A stretch of DNA of 64,000 bases, from contig NZ_JBBCOR010000011.1 of assembly GCF_037151175.1 (NCBI RefSeq), forward strand, positions 58,269 through 122,268, written 5' to 3'. Under the pieces are notes generated by a model. The model did not search any database, was not told where the DNA came from, and saw nothing but the letters and a program-made list of their open reading frames with translations. Made by a program: the position numbers and the translations under genes. Positions 1-8,798 of the stretch are shown piece after piece (position 1 is the first letter of the stretch; the number at the start of each line of letters is the position of its first letter). This stretch comes from Asaia sp003994335. Lineage in GTDB: Bacteria; Pseudomonadota; Alphaproteobacteria; Acetobacterales; Acetobacteraceae.

Positions 1-1035
1 GCCTACGCCAATTTCCTGAGCCATATAGGCGTCGATCGATCCGTAATGCTGCCTAATCGAGGCGAACGCCGCCTTGAGATAATCGGGGTCGGAATTCAGC
101 ATCGCGCGCATGGAGGGCGAGGCGGCCATAGCGCCTCCATTTTGATGATCGGCCATGGCCGCCCTGAAGCTTGGCGTCAGATGGGCCCGCAGCAGATCAC
201 CGCTCATGGCGTAATCATGGAGGATCGTCTCCTCCGGCACACCCAGCGCGTAGAGGATTAGCGCCGAGGCGAAACCGGTGCGATCCTTGCCGGCGGTGCA
301 ATGGGTCAGTGTGGGCGTCTGATGCGCCAGAAGACGGGCAAAGATCCCTCTGAGCTCGGGTGCGTAGAGCGCGGGCATCTTTGTATAGAAGCTCTCCATC
401 AGCGCCTTTGCCTGAGGCTCATCAAGCGTCGCGAGCTTTGAGCGGTCGGTCATGTCCGCGGGCAGGGTCGGTTTGTCCGAGGGAAAGAAAGCAGGAGACG
501 CCCCCTGCCAATGGGTCGGCTGTTTCTGTTGTTCGGCCTGAGTGCGCAGATCGGTCACGCTCTTGATGCCGAGCGTATCGACGAGCGTGTAATCCGCCGG
601 TGTGAGGCCGCTCGGCGCTGCAGAACGGTAGAATTCTCCCCAGCGGACATGATGATGATCGGCTGTCTCATAGCCGCCCATATCGCGGAAATTCGCCACG
701 CCCTCGAGCGGAAGAACGCGGTTCGCTATCCATTCTCCGCCTTTGCCAGAAACCGGTTTGATGAAGAAGTAGACGCGATGCGTTCCTGCGAAAGGGGCGG
801 TGACCTGAGCAGTCTGGGCTGTCACGTGGTGCTGCACCGGCCTCATTGCGGAAGCATCGGGTGTCAGCGAGGCAAAAATATCGACAGTACCGAGCGATGC
901 AGGCCAGGTGAGCGTGTAGCGCGGGACCATCTCCAACTGCACGGAGGTCGTGCCCGGCGTTTCGGCGCGGGCCATGGCAATGCAGCTCAACGTGGTCATC
1001 GACAGCAGGGCGAGGGTCGTTTTCTTCAGAAACAT
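1..1035 (-). CDS. Exported protein tyrosine phosphatase, 3' end missing
   Basis: Reading leftward from an ATG at 1035 the frame is open for 345 codons to the window edge, so the C-terminus is missing. The first 24 residues form a signal peptide (MFLKKTTLALLSM..., AxA-like end MARAE), so it should act in the periplasm. After a beta-rich stretch (about 30-95) comes the phosphatase domain with LEGVANFRDMGGY (about 110-122) and the P-loop HCTAGKDRTG, giving the CX5R signature with Cys246 and Arg252. This matches the Y_phosphatase3 family of bacterial tyrosine/dual-specificity phosphatases. The substrate cannot be told. The nearest gene, a LacI regulator at 1564, has the same orientation but lies about 500 bp upstream, so it is probably a separate unit. 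Confidence 0.85.
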   Translation of the reverse strand, partial: MFLKKTTLALLSMTTLSCIAMARAETPGTTSVQLEMVPRYTLTWPASLGTVDIFASLTPDASAMRPVQHHVTAQTAQVTAPFAGTHRVYFFIKPVSGKGGEWIANRVLPLEGVANFRDMGGYETADHHHVRWGEFYRSAAPSGLTPADYTLVDTLGIKSVTDLRTQAEQQKQPTHWQGASPAFFPSDKPTLPADMTDRSKLATLDEPQAKALMESFYTKMPALYAPELRGIFARLLAHQTPTLTHCTAGKDRTGFASALILYALGVPEETILHDYAMSGDLLRAHLTPSFRAAMADHQNGGAMAASPSMRAMLNSDPDYLKAAFASIRQHYGSIDAYMAQEIGVG

Positions 1036-1563
1036 GCTCTCTTGATTCTCTCATAGGCCGTAAAAATCAGGCCAGGTGAACGGGCTTGCTATGAGCGCGG
1101 CCGGAGACAAAGCCGAGAAATGAGGCGTCGCTCCGCGGCTTCTATTCAATCGGCCAGTAAGGCGGCACAAAGCTGATTTGGGGCGTCAGGCCACTCCCAT
1201 GACTATCGGACAAGACGCGGGAGCGGTTTGAAAGCGCCGTTTCGCCTGTCATTCAACAATTGCTTGAGGGGTGGATCCTGAATAGTGAAATTTTTCTTGC
1301 AGCGTTCCATGAGCATTGGGAGATAAAGAGGATGACATTATTTGTCATCATCGGGAGGGCGAAGCCGACCTGAAAGGTGCCTCAAAATTACTTGATCCGC
1401 CTCATGTCTTCAGCCTGCTTTCCGGGCAGTCATTTCCTACGCAGGGCTGCGGCCTTGCATTTTCCAATACTGTCCTGCGACCGGACTTATGCGGAGGACG
1501 CTGTCTGCCCCGCGCGGTTCATCCTCTCTGAGCGGGGTCATAGTTTCGGCAGAGGGTGTTGTC
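1036..1563. other. Intergenic region, 528 bp, no gene seen
   Basis: Open frames here are short and resemble no known family. The stretch lies upstream of the phosphatase and downstream of the LacI gene. The only structure I see is the inverted repeat at 1331-1349. It probably carries the phosphatase promoter. Confidence 0.5.
1331..1349. promoter_or_regulatory. Inverted repeat, possible operator
   Basis: GATGACA and TGTCATC form perfect 7-bp arms around a 5-nt spacer (TTATT). It lies about 300 bp upstream of the phosphatase start and about 215 bp beyond the LacI stop. There is no T-run, so it looks more like a protein-binding site than a terminator, but nothing identifies its regulator. Confidence 0.3.
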
Positions 1564-2604
1564 TCAGTCGAGATTTTCCGAGGTCACCAGGCGGAATTTC
1601 GGCGGGTCGAACCCGATCAGGGAAGGGATGATCCCGAGCTTCTGCAAACAAAGGTGCAAGGCGAGCCCCGCCTGCGTTTCCGGGGTCTGGTCGATGGCAA
1701 AATCCATTGTGCCGTCAATCAGGCACCCGCGCGTGATCGGATTGACCTCATGCCCGATCCAGCAAAGACGGCGTGCGGCATGTCGACGCAGAACGTCGCC
1801 GATACGCAGATTATCGCCACCGGCCGTGTAGACCCCCACCAGATCGGGACGGTCGCGTATGGCCTGATGCAAAAGGCGGGCTGCCTCTTCCGGGTCGTCG
1901 CGATCAAAGAGGACTTCGCTCAGTTCGGGGTGGGGTGAGGGCGCGTTCGCGAGATATTCGGAAAATCCCTCGATACGCTCGCGATGATTGGCATAGGCCA
2001 TGGAATGACACAGCGCGATCACCGACCCGGGACGCTGCCTCAGACTGCGTGTCATGCACAGAGCCGCCGTACGTCCTGCCGCGCGATTATCGATCCCGAC
2101 ATAGGGCAGGCTCGCCAGATTGCGTGACATGAGCTGGATCACAGGCATGTCCTGATCCGCCACGCGCTTGAGGGCATCGAGAATGACCGGATGGGAGGGG
2201 CAGGCAAGAATGAGGGCGGAACGTGGATAGGGTGCTTGCTGGATCCGCGCGGCAAAAGCCTCGACATCGCTCTCCGGTACGAAGCTGCGATGGATCTGGA
2301 TATCCTTGCCGAGTGAGGCGGCGAGTTTCTCGAAAGACTGGCTCAGCCGCGAGTAGAAAAGCGTGTCGGGACGCACCAGCAGAACATCGACCCTCAGGAC
2401 ACCCTGATGCAGGCTTGGCAGGGTGGGAAAATAGTCGAGATCACGCGCGATACCAAGAATACGGCGACAGGTGTCCGGGCGCACATTGCCTCGATTATTC
2501 AGAGCGCGCTCGACCGTTGCCGTGCCTACGCCAGCCAGGGCAGCGATATCCCGCAATGTCGCACGTTTTCGTCGGCCATTTTCCGGGGTGATCTTGTCCA
2601 GCAT
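1564..2604 (-). CDS. LacI-family transcriptional regulator beside the dehydrogenase operon
   Basis: 346 residues from the ATG at 2604; a GTG 15 nt upstream is also possible, but the ATG follows a purine-rich GGGACGGGGA. The N-terminal helix-turn-helix (RATLRDIAALAGVGTATVERALNNRG, given here as ATLRDIAALAG and TATVERALN) is LacI-type. It is followed by a periplasmic-binding-protein-like sugar domain (about 75-340). The recognition helix has Glu in TVERALN where most LacI/GalR members have Ser (TVSRVLN); the second LacI in this window has Asp there. It is divergent from the FAD-dehydrogenase operon that begins at about 2839, with a 16-bp palindrome between them, so it probably controls that operon and itself. 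The effector is unknown, most likely a sugar or polyol. Confidence 0.9.
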   Translation of the reverse strand: MLDKITPENGRRKRATLRDIAALAGVGTATVERALNNRGNVRPDTCRRILGIARDLDYFPTLPSLHQGVLRVDVLLVRPDTLFYSRLSQSFEKLAASLGKDIQIHRSFVPESDVEAFAARIQQAPYPRSALILACPSHPVILDALKRVADQDMPVIQLMSRNLASLPYVGIDNRAAGRTAALCMTRSLRQRPGSVIALCHSMAYANHRERIEGFSEYLANAPSPHPELSEVLFDRDDPEEAARLLHQAIRDRPDLVGVYTAGGDNLRIGDVLRRHAARRLCWIGHEVNPITRGCLIDGTMDFAIDQTPETQAGLALHLCLQKLGIIPSLIGFDPPKFRLVTSENLD

Positions 2605-2635
2605 ATGTCCCCGTCCCACCGTGATGATGAGATCA

Positions 2636-2651
2636 GATCATTACGATGATC
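2636..2651. promoter_or_regulatory. Palindrome GATCAT-TACG-ATGATC, candidate LacI operator
   Basis: Perfect 6-bp arms with a 4-nt spacer, 32 bp upstream of the LacI start and about 190 bp upstream of the dehydrogenase operon. Two further 5-6-5 inverted repeats lie in the same gap (2699-2714, GCCTG/CAGGC; 2744-2759, CCGAC/GTCGG). The position between a divergent regulator and its likely target supports an operator role, but which repeat is bound is a guess. Confidence 0.4.
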
Positions 2652-2838
2652 GTTCGCGTCCCACCCGTACGGATAGAGTAACGCCGATTAGCGCGGGTGC
2701 CTGATCAAACAGGCGTGACGACAGGTGAGGTCTTTCCCTCAGTCCGACCTGAATGTCGGTAGAGGGCATGAGAAATCGTTTCAGGCGGTTTCCCGACTAA
2801 AGCCGCCCCGCAGGAGAACGGGCTCCAATCGGAGCGTC

Positions 2839-3423
2839 ATGGCAGGATATCTCATGGTAAACACAACGAGACGGGGGTTTCTGGGCTGTGGTGTGGCGGC
2901 GCTGCCGTTTCTTGCCTTTCCCGCCCTGACAAGAGCCGCGTCTGATGCGCGCTCTGATGCGCGCTCTGATGCACGCTTCGGGGCGCTGCCTGGAGCGGGC
3001 GCCTGTCCGCCTGACTTTCATTCGGTATCGATGGCGCTGACTGGCCATGAGGATCTTGATGAGGCCCTCGTTCCCCGCGTCTGGGTGGCGCTTCTGGCCA
3101 GACATCCCGAATTCCCCGCGCGCTATCGCCTTCTGGCAGAGGCCATGAGGCAGCGCGGCATCCATCGCTCGCAAGATTACGCGGCCTCCGGGCTCCGGGC
3201 CGAAAAAGCCCTCCACGAGGTCTCGGTCGAGATTGTCGCAGCCTGGTATCTGGGGCGGGTGGGGCCGATGCTCCCTCGTGCCGAGGCCGGGACGCCAGCC
3301 TTCATTACCTATGAGGGGGCAATGATGTGGCGGCCCACCTCTGACGTGACTGTGCTCCCGACCTATGCACGGGGCGGTCCCGGTTTCTGGGCGCAGCCGC
3401 CCCTGTCACTCGAAACGGATTGA
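2839..3423 (+). CDS. FAD-dependent sorbitol-dehydrogenase-type complex, small subunit
   Basis: 194 residues from the ATG at 2839, preceded by GGAG at a good distance; an in-frame ATG at 2854 with its own AGGA is an alternative. The N-terminus NTTRRGFLGCGVAALPFL is a twin-arginine signal with an AxA-type cleavage region (TRAAS), so the folded protein is exported by Tat. The rest fits the small subunits of three-component membrane dehydrogenases of acetic acid bacteria (FAD-SLDH family). These subunits are needed to export and stabilise the flavoprotein, which lacks a signal of its own. It is followed at 8 nt by the GMC flavoprotein and then the cytochrome c, an S-L-C order as in sorbitol dehydrogenase. 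Three SDAR repeats follow the signal peptide. Confidence 0.88.
   Translation: MAGYLMVNTTRRGFLGCGVAALPFLAFPALTRAASDARSDARSDARFGALPGAGACPPDFHSVSMALTGHEDLDEALVPRVWVALLARHPEFPARYRLLAEAMRQRGIHRSQDYAASGLRAEKALHEVSVEIVAAWYLGRVGPMLPRAEAGTPAFITYEGAMMWRPTSDVTVLPTYARGGPGFWAQPPLSLETD
2941..2976 (+). repeat. Three tandem 12-bp repeats inside the small-subunit gene
   Basis: TCTGATGCGCGC occurs three times in a row, with one base changed in the third copy, coding for SDAR-SDAR-SDAR right after the signal-peptide cleavage region. The unit is a multiple of three, so copy changes would alter length without breaking the frame. Confidence 0.85.
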
Positions 3424-3430
3424 TATTCTG

Positions 3431-5041
3431 ATGGCACAGCAAGAATACGATGCGGATGTCATCGTGGTGGGATCGGGCGTCATCGGGAGCCTCGCCGCGC
3501 ATCACCTCGCTCGCAATGGCAAGTCGGTCATCATTCTCGAGGCGGGCACACATGTGCCGCGATGGAAGATTCTCGACAGTTTCCGTGAGTGCGGCAATGT
3601 CAGCACCGATGCGGGCAATCGTAACCAGCCATATCCCAACGAACCCTGGGCACCGAGTTCCTTCGTGCCGGACTACATTACCAATCATGGGCCTATCGAT
3701 TATGTGCCCGGCATGCTGCGCATGGTGGGAGGCACCACCTGGCATTGGGGCGGCGCGTGCTGGCGTCTGCTCCCCAATGATTTTCGTCTGAAAACGCTTT
3801 ACGGCGTGGGGCGTGACTGGCCCATCGCCTATGAGGATCTGGAGCCGTATTATCACCAGGCCGAGATCGAGATGGGGGTATCGGGTGATGATGCCGCCGA
3901 TTACAGCGGCAAGGGCGGTGCCCCTTATCCTCCTCGTCAGGCGCCTTATCCTGTCAGGCCGCAGGCTCTTGGATATTTCAGCCAGCGCTTTCGTGACCGG
4001 GTGGCGATCGGGGGATATCCGTTCACCTATCAGCCCAATGGGCGCGCCACCGATCCCTATGAGGATCGGCCTGCCTGCGTAGGGAACAATAATTGCTCGC
4101 CCATCTGCCCCATCGGTGCGCAATACAGCGGCGACCGGCATGTGACAAAGGCCGAACGTGCCGGGGCGAAGCTGATCAGCGATGCGACGGTCTATCGCCT
4201 CGAAAAGACCCCGGATGGCCGGCGTATCGCCGCGGTGCATTATTACACGCCCCAGAAACGTTCCATTCGCCTGACCGCGCGCATGGTTCTGGTTGCGGCC
4301 CATGCGCTCGAGACGCCACGCCTCATGCTGCTATCCGATGTGGGGAATTCGTCCGGCATGGTCGGCCGCAATCTCATGGACCATAACGCCTTTTCCCTCG
4401 CCATGATTGCAGATGAGCCTATGTGGTCGGGGCGCGGCCCTGTGCAACAGGGCGATGTGCTCAAATGGCGCGATGGCGATTTTCGCAGCAGGCACGGATG
4501 CATCCGCCATGAGGTCGGCAATTTCGTCGGGAATGTCCAGATCACGGAAAGGCTCATCTCACAGGGGATCATCGGTCCGGAACTGGATGCGAAAATCCGG
4601 CATATGGCTGCGCGCTGGGTCTTCATGGATTCGAATATCGAAATGCTGCCCGAGCCTACGAACCGGATGAGCCTGAGCGCGACCAAACGGGACTTCTATG
4701 GTCTGCCGCTCATGGATATCCATTACGATGTGAATGATTATGCCCGCGCTGCCGGGGCAGTGATCAAGGAGGATTACGCAAACTTCCTGCGCCTGCTGGG
4801 CGGGGAGATTTTCGATCAGAATCTGACAATCTGGGAAAATCGCGATCACCCCATGGGGACCGTCATCATGGGTAGCGATCCGCGCGACTCCGTGGTGACC
4901 CATGAGGGGCGCAGTCATGACCACGATAATCTCTTCATTGCGACGACAGGACTCATGCCCGCCGCTTCGGTCGTTAATCCGACCCTGACGGGCTGTGCGC
5001 TGTCCCTCCGTTCGGCCGCTATCATGCTGAAGGAGATCTGA
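3431..5041 (+). CDS. FAD-dependent sugar/polyol dehydrogenase large subunit (GMC oxidoreductase)
   Basis: 536 residues from the ATG at 3431. The dinucleotide-binding motif VVGSGVIGSLAAHHL lies at about 11-25, with EAG closing the Rossmann fold. The C-terminal part has DHPMGTVIMG and SVVNPTLTGCALSLRSA, supplying the conserved His and Asn of the GMC active site. MVGGTTWHWGG and YGVGRDWPI are typical of the gluconate/sorbitol/fructose dehydrogenase branch. It has no signal peptide, as expected if it is carried out through Tat by the small subunit. The complex oxidises a sugar, polyol or sugar acid in the periplasm and passes electrons through the cytochrome subunit to ubiquinone. Gene order S-L-C favours sorbitol (or gluconate/ketogluconate) dehydrogenase over fructose dehydrogenase (S-C-L). 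The substrate is not proven. Confidence 0.92.
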   Translation: MAQQEYDADVIVVGSGVIGSLAAHHLARNGKSVIILEAGTHVPRWKILDSFRECGNVSTDAGNRNQPYPNEPWAPSSFVPDYITNHGPIDYVPGMLRMVGGTTWHWGGACWRLLPNDFRLKTLYGVGRDWPIAYEDLEPYYHQAEIEMGVSGDDAADYSGKGGAPYPPRQAPYPVRPQALGYFSQRFRDRVAIGGYPFTYQPNGRATDPYEDRPACVGNNNCSPICPIGAQYSGDRHVTKAERAGAKLISDATVYRLEKTPDGRRIAAVHYYTPQKRSIRLTARMVLVAAHALETPRLMLLSDVGNSSGMVGRNLMDHNAFSLAMIADEPMWSGRGPVQQGDVLKWRDGDFRSRHGCIRHEVGNFVGNVQITERLISQGIIGPELDAKIRHMAARWVFMDSNIEMLPEPTNRMSLSATKRDFYGLPLMDIHYDVNDYARAAGAVIKEDYANFLRLLGGEIFDQNLTIWENRDHPMGTVIMGSDPRDSVVTHEGRSHDHDNLFIATTGLMPAASVVNPTLTGCALSLRSAAIMLKEI

Positions 5042-5044
5042 GTC

Positions 5045-6442
5045 ATGGCGTCTCTCCGCTTTGCACCATCCCGCCTTATTTCTCCTCTCACCAATATTTT
5101 TCGTCTGGGTCTGGGTCTGGTCGGCCTCGTCGCGTTCCCTACTCCGGCACAGGCCGATGATCGCGCTGTGCTCGACCGGGGGGCCTATCTCGCCCGCGCT
5201 GCCGATTGCGTGGCCTGCCACACGAAGCCCGGCGGCGCCCCCTTCGCGGGTGGCTATGGCATCCAGTCTCCCATGGGGGTGATCTATTCGAGCAATATCA
5301 CGCCCTCCCTGACGCATGGTATCGGCGGCTGGTCCGAGGCGGCCTTCTCCCGCGCCTTGCGCGAGGGCGTTTCGGTCAGTGGCAGGCGTCTTTATCCGGC
5401 GATGCCTTATGATTCCTATGCTGGCATGACCGATGCGGATATCCACGCTCTTTATGTCTATCTGGGCAGTGCGGTTGCACCGGTCGAGACATCCGGGGGG
5501 CCGGTCACCGCGCTACGCTTTCCCTATAACATGCGGAGCCTCATGCGTGTCTGGAACTGGCTCTATCTCGATTCCAGGCGCTTCGAGCCTCACCCTGGGG
5601 AAACGACCGAACAGGCGAGAGGGCGCTATCTGGTCGAGGCCGTTGCCCATTGCGGCACCTGCCACACGCCGCGCAATTTCATGATGGCAGCGAAATCAGG
5701 CCATAAGCTCGAGGGCGCTCGGGTTGGCGGATGGTACGCCCCGGATATCGCTGCCGGACCGCACGGCCCTCTTGCGGGGTGGCGCAACACGGATATCGAG
5801 AGCTACCTGCGTACCGGCCACGCACGTGACAAAGGCGTGGCAGCTGGCCCCATGGGCGAGGCAGTCGAGCACTCCCTGCGTTTCCTGACAGAAGCCGATC
5901 TCCAAGCCATCACTGTCTATCTGCGCCAGCAGGATCGTACTGCGACGATCGGGAAGGTGCTGCACTCCGATATGGATACTGCGCGCGCCTATCAGAATGA
6001 TTCTCCGACTGATCGGGCAATCCGCAATCAGGCTCGCCAGGAGCGCGACGCCAGGCCCGGACCTTATGCAGACAGGCGCAATTATCGCGATATCGAGGAT
6101 GGGGCTGCGCTCTATATGGCGGCCTGCGCCAGCTGCCACCAGATCGACGGGCGCGGCACGCATGACGATTTCTATCCGTCGCTGCGACAGAGCAGTGCCG
6201 TTCGGTCTTCCCGCCCCAATAATCTGGTCATGACCATTCTGGCTGGTGTGCATCGTGACGGAGCCGATGGCCCGGCCCGTATGCCCGCTTACCGGCATGA
6301 CCTGACCGATCAGCAGATCGCCAATCTGGTGCGCTTCGTCACCACGGAGTTCGCATCTGGCCCCCTCACGCCCAGCCCTGCCGATATCGCCGCCTTGCGC
6401 CGCTTCGATACCGCTGACTTCCCCGCCCAGGCCCGTCCCTAG
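5045..6442 (+). CDS. Tri-haem cytochrome c subunit of the dehydrogenase complex
   Basis: 465 residues with a signal peptide ending near AQADD. Three CXXCH haem c sites are visible: CVACH (Cys55, Cys58, His59), CGTCH (203-207) and CASCH (361-365), as in the membrane cytochrome subunits of acetic acid bacterial dehydrogenases. It begins 3 nt after the flavoprotein stop, so the three genes form one transcript. It takes electrons from the FAD subunit and reduces ubiquinone in the cytoplasmic membrane. No clear C-terminal transmembrane helix is visible; membrane contact is probably by amphipathic helices, as known for this family. Confidence 0.92.
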   Translation: MASLRFAPSRLISPLTNIFRLGLGLVGLVAFPTPAQADDRAVLDRGAYLARAADCVACHTKPGGAPFAGGYGIQSPMGVIYSSNITPSLTHGIGGWSEAAFSRALREGVSVSGRRLYPAMPYDSYAGMTDADIHALYVYLGSAVAPVETSGGPVTALRFPYNMRSLMRVWNWLYLDSRRFEPHPGETTEQARGRYLVEAVAHCGTCHTPRNFMMAAKSGHKLEGARVGGWYAPDIAAGPHGPLAGWRNTDIESYLRTGHARDKGVAAGPMGEAVEHSLRFLTEADLQAITVYLRQQDRTATIGKVLHSDMDTARAYQNDSPTDRAIRNQARQERDARPGPYADRRNYRDIEDGAALYMAACASCHQIDGRGTHDDFYPSLRQSSAVRSSRPNNLVMTILAGVHRDGADGPARMPAYRHDLTDQQIANLVRFVTTEFASGPLTPSPADIAALRRFDTADFPAQARP

Positions 6443-6538
6443 CGCCCTCGGCGATAAGGGTTTCGAAACGGCGATGGCGCTTCGTCGGGGTGGGAAGGGA
6501 GCACGATGAAAGGGGCTTTTTCTGTCCTCGATGCTTGC

Positions 6539-6568
6539 CGGGCTTTGTCACGCTACCCGGGAAGCCCG
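6539..6568. terminator. Weak hairpin between converging genes
   Basis: CGGGCTT and AAGCCCG pair across a 16-nt loop in the 188-bp gap between the cytochrome gene and the convergent LacI gene. There is no T-run, so termination is only suggested by position. Confidence 0.25.
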
Positions 6569-6630
6569 TGCGCTCTCCTCGACCCTGTCTCGTGATTTGA
6601 AGGAGGGGCAAAATCCCGGTGCCTCTCTCC

Positions 6631-7644
6631 TCAGACGGTTTCCCTTGTATGGACCGAGAGCGGAATGAGCGGGCCATCGAGCGGGGCGGGGCTGCGGCCA
6701 AGATGGTGGCTCAGAGTCGAGAGCGCGGTACGCGCCTCGAGCATCGGGTTCTGATCCAGAACGAGGTCGATGGTGCCGGATCTGAGCAATGTGGCGCGAT
6801 GGGGTGTCAGCTCATGGGTGATGAAAATCAGCTTGTCAGCCATGCCCGACCGCTCGAGCAGCCGCGCGATCGCATCGGCCCCGGTGGAAAAATGATAGAT
6901 TCCAACGATATCATGATGCTCCTGAAGCAAGGCATGGACCGCGTCAGCGGCACGGTCGTCGTTTTCCAGGCATTCCAGCGCGGGTGTGGCGAAGAGCGCG
7001 GCATAACGCTCGTCTAGGGCCTCCATGAAGCCCGTATAGCGCTGTTGATGGCCGATATAATGCATCGTGCCGGCAATCAGCGCGACCCGCCCTGATCGGG
7101 GGCCGAGCAACCGCCCCATCATGTCGGCAGCAATCCGGCCCGCACGATGATTATCCGAGCCGATATAGGCGAGGCGCTCGGAGGCGGTGATGTCGGAGGC
7201 AATGGTGATGATCGGGAGCTTGCGACCGGTATCGGTCACGGCCTGACGGATCGAGGGATGGTCGGGCAGACAGAGGATCAGCCCGTCATAATCGCGTGCA
7301 AGCGCGCGAATGAGAGAAGCGGCGCGTTCCGGCTGGCTGATGGCGGCATGGTGCTCGAAACAGGCGATGTTCTGCTCGCGATAGGCGGGCATGATGGTGC
7401 GAAAGGCCTCCTGCAAGGCCGCATGAAACGGGTTGCCGGGGGGTTGGGTCACAACGGCAATGCGGGCCAGCCGGGCGTGGAGCGCTACCAGACGACGCCC
7501 GTCTCCAAGCTCCCTTGCCGCTTCGAGGACGACACGCTCCTTGTCGAGTCGTACGCCACCGCGTCCGTTGATGACGCGGTCGACCGTGGCGGTCGAGACA
7601 CCGGAGTAACGGGCGATATCCTGTATCGTGGCACGCTGCGACAT
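6631..7644 (-). CDS. LacI-family regulator divergent from the inositol-type genes
   Basis: 337 residues. The N-terminal helix-turn-helix (ATIQDIARYSGVSTATVDRVIN) is followed by a substrate-binding domain. The TVDRVINGRGG recognition helix, with Asp in place of Ser, belongs to a LacI subgroup that I associate with sugar and inositol loci in proteobacteria. It is divergent from iolE (start 7847), and the 203-bp gap holds a 20-bp imperfect palindrome at 7694-7713, a good operator for it. It probably represses the iolE/Gfo-Idh operon until a cyclitol or sugar intermediate binds. Its partner at 1564-2604 shares the unusual recognition helix. Confidence 0.9.
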   Translation of the reverse strand: MSQRATIQDIARYSGVSTATVDRVINGRGGVRLDKERVVLEAARELGDGRRLVALHARLARIAVVTQPPGNPFHAALQEAFRTIMPAYREQNIACFEHHAAISQPERAASLIRALARDYDGLILCLPDHPSIRQAVTDTGRKLPIITIASDITASERLAYIGSDNHRAGRIAADMMGRLLGPRSGRVALIAGTMHYIGHQQRYTGFMEALDERYAALFATPALECLENDDRAADAVHALLQEHHDIVGIYHFSTGADAIARLLERSGMADKLIFITHELTPHRATLLRSGTIDLVLDQNPMLEARTALSTLSHHLGRSPAPLDGPLIPLSVHTRETV

Positions 7645-7693
7645 GACGCTCCCAACGGGAATGTGATCTTCGTCATGTGATCTATCTCATTTC

Positions 7694-7713
7694 ATTGATG
7701 CGAACACATCAAT
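7694..7713. promoter_or_regulatory. Palindrome ATTGATG-N6-CATCAAT, candidate LacI operator
   Basis: Perfect 7-bp arms with the spacer CGAACA, 50 bp upstream of the LacI start and about 130 bp upstream of iolE. Length and symmetry fit a LacI dimer site, and the position between divergent regulator and target supports control of both. Confidence 0.55.
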
Positions 7714-7846
7714 TCTGTGCGTGCTCCCCGCCTCTTCCCCTCATAGCGTCGCTTCAGGACAGACGGCGCGGCCCTTCGGTCGGCGTGGCAGCGACAGGTG
7801 CCAGACGAGGATGTCGCGCGAGACCCGGATGCGGGGCAGGAGTGAA

Positions 7847-8785
7847 ATGATGGGATCGAGAACCGGAAAGGGTGGGATGCCCAAGGGTGTGAGGCTGGGG
7901 TGCAGTCCGCTCTCCTGGACGAATGACGTTCTGGAGGATTTGGGGGACGATACACCTCTGGCGCGCTGCCTGAGCGAGATGGCGGAAGCCGGATATGAGG
8001 GAACGGAGCTTGGCCGGAAATATCCGCGCACGGTTTCGGAACTGGCGCCCATTCTTGAGGCGCATCACCTCTCTCTGGCCTCGGGCTGGTATTCAGGCCG
8101 CCTTGCGGAGCGGAGCGTCGAGGAAGAGTGGGAAGATGTGGCAAGCCACGCCCAGCTTCTGCGCGCATTGGGATGCCAGACCATGGTGTATGGCGAGTGC
8201 GGGGCCATGACGCCGTCTGCGGCCCCCCTGGACGAGCCGATGTCGCGACGGGTGGTTCTGGATCGCGAGGCAATGAAAACCTATGCGCATCGGCTGAGCG
8301 CGTTCGATGCCCTGCTGCGGGCCCGATATGGGGTGAGACTGGCGTATCATCACCATCTGATGATGGTGGCCGAGAATTTGCAGGAGATCTGTGCGCTTTT
8401 CGATGCACTGTCGGTCGAGACGGGGCTGCTTCTGGACACAGGTCATGCCATGGCCGCCGGGTTCGATTACCGACGGCTGATCGACCGCTACGGGGCACGT
8501 ATCTGCCATATCCATCTGAAGGATGTGCGTCCGGCCATTCTGGAGCGGGTACGGGGCCAGGACATGAGCTTCAACGCTGCCGTGCGCGCCGGCATGTTCA
8601 CGGTGCCGGGTGATGGATGCATCGACTTTTCGCCCCTCGCGCAATTCGTCGTTCAGAGTGGCTATCGGGGCTGGATGGTTGTCGAGGCTGAACAGGACCC
8701 AGCACTGGCACCGCCTCTGGCTGCTGTCACGCGAGGGCGGGCGGCAATCGAGTCGTGCTTCGCCCAAGCGCTCGCTTCCGTCTGA
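7847..8785 (+). CDS. iolE: Inosose dehydratase (IolE-type TIM barrel)
   Basis: 312 residues from the ATG at 7847, chosen for the AGGAG four bases upstream; a second ATG follows directly. It is an AP-endonuclease-2-like TIM barrel. CSPLSWTNDVLEDLGDDTPL, EMAEAGYEGTELG and LASGWYSGRL match inosose dehydratase closely, and DTGHAMAAGFDY and HIHLKDV supply metal-binding residues. IolE dehydrates 2-keto-myo-inositol to a diketone, the second step of myo-inositol breakdown. It leads a run of four same-strand genes (iolE and three Gfo/Idh/MocA enzymes). iolB, iolC and iolD, needed for the full pathway, are not in the window, so it may act in a shorter or different cyclitol route. Confidence 0.82.
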   Translation: MMGSRTGKGGMPKGVRLGCSPLSWTNDVLEDLGDDTPLARCLSEMAEAGYEGTELGRKYPRTVSELAPILEAHHLSLASGWYSGRLAERSVEEEWEDVASHAQLLRALGCQTMVYGECGAMTPSAAPLDEPMSRRVVLDREAMKTYAHRLSAFDALLRARYGVRLAYHHHLMMVAENLQEICALFDALSVETGLLLDTGHAMAAGFDYRRLIDRYGARICHIHLKDVRPAILERVRGQDMSFNAAVRAGMFTVPGDGCIDFSPLAQFVVQSGYRGWMVVEAEQDPALAPPLAAVTRGRAAIESCFAQALASV

Positions 8786-8798
8786 GGGCCGAGCCACG

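Noticed and set aside
3305..4303. Long open frame (332 codons) on the minus strand
   Set aside because: It is antisense to the GMC dehydrogenase gene, whose motifs are unmistakable; its own translation has no family pattern.
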